6,054 bases of DNA from Nitrososphaeraceae archaeon. Lineage in GTDB: Archaea; Thermoproteota; Nitrososphaeria; Nitrososphaerales; Nitrososphaeraceae. Shown one piece after another: positions 5,935 to 6,054 of the stretch. The translations under genes and the position numbers were made by a program. How positions within the stretch are numbered: position 1 is the first letter of the stretch; each line of letters starts with the position of its first letter. The stretch spans positions 1 through 6,054 of the forward strand of contig JANWJI010000135.1 of the NCBI GenBank assembly GCA_025449515.1. The letters run 5' to 3'. The notes under the pieces were generated by a model that saw only the letters and a list, made by a program, of their open reading frames with translations, was not told where the DNA came from and did not search any database.

Positions 5935-6054
5935 TTATGTAAATAACGCAATAAGTTCATTATGTAAAGTATTTCTGGTCATTTTGTTATGAGTTTGGTT
6001 GTAATTATCTGTCCAATCATTCACGGCTTTTCCGATGTCTGATTCTTTTGTAAA
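5935..6054 (-). CDS. C-terminal end of an unknown protein, start outside the window
   Basis: The minus-strand frame is open from the right edge to TAA 5935-5937, giving 39 residues of coding-like sequence. It reads FTKESDIGKAVNDWTDNYNQ, then a polar helix, and ends HNELIALFT. It has no ATG-based start here because the gene continues beyond 6054. No family is recognised from this tail. It lies 87 bases upstream of the STAND gene on the same strand. A possible promoter in that gap suggests it is a separate unit, though readthrough is possible. A chance open frame of 39 codons cannot be excluded. Confidence 0.45.
   Translation of the reverse strand, partial: FTKESDIGKAVNDWTDNYNQTHNKMTRNTLHNELIALFT

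Overview
The window most likely comes from an archaeon of the Nitrososphaerota (Thaumarchaeota), perhaps close to the Nitrososphaera/Nitrosocosmicus soil lineages. This rests on the single-pass anchored PsbP-like protein, a family I associate with these archaea. The gene style also fits archaea: a first gene with little or no leader, and later genes with purine-rich sites. It is an inference from family knowledge, not a search result.

The window has two parts. The left part (about 1-1700) is richer in G+C and holds a degraded plus-strand module. It starts with the 3' end of an unknown protein (1-465), followed by short overlapping ORFs broken by frame changes (467-690, 687-830). It ends in a frameshifted remnant (856-1457) that reads like the C-terminal helical lid and winged helix of a replication-type AAA+ protein. 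I read it as a decayed plasmid or integrated-element replication module. Facing it is a minus-strand cysteine-rich ORF (1358-1696) with a good Shine-Dalgarno sequence. The stretch 1697-2195 has no intact gene, only short minus-strand remnants, one of which resembles the Walker B/D-loop part of an ABC transporter ATPase.

The right part (2196-5847) is A+T-rich and holds three closely spaced minus-strand genes, read right to left. The first is a 780-residue STAND-type NTPase with about seven TPR repeats. The second is a 172-residue exported protein with a perfect 24-bp tandem repeat. The third is a 237-residue membrane-anchored PsbP-like protein. The gaps are 55 and 21 bases, so one transcript is likely. 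All three appear to start with TTG. A cytosolic ATP-dependent TPR sensor or scaffold would be made together with two proteins facing outside; what they do together is unknown. The end of another unknown minus-strand gene (5935-6054) lies at the right edge.

The points most worth a second look are the STAND-TPR/exported-protein cassette, the one-base mismatch between the best ribosome site and the frame of the repeat protein, the identical 24-bp repeats, and the decayed replication module.
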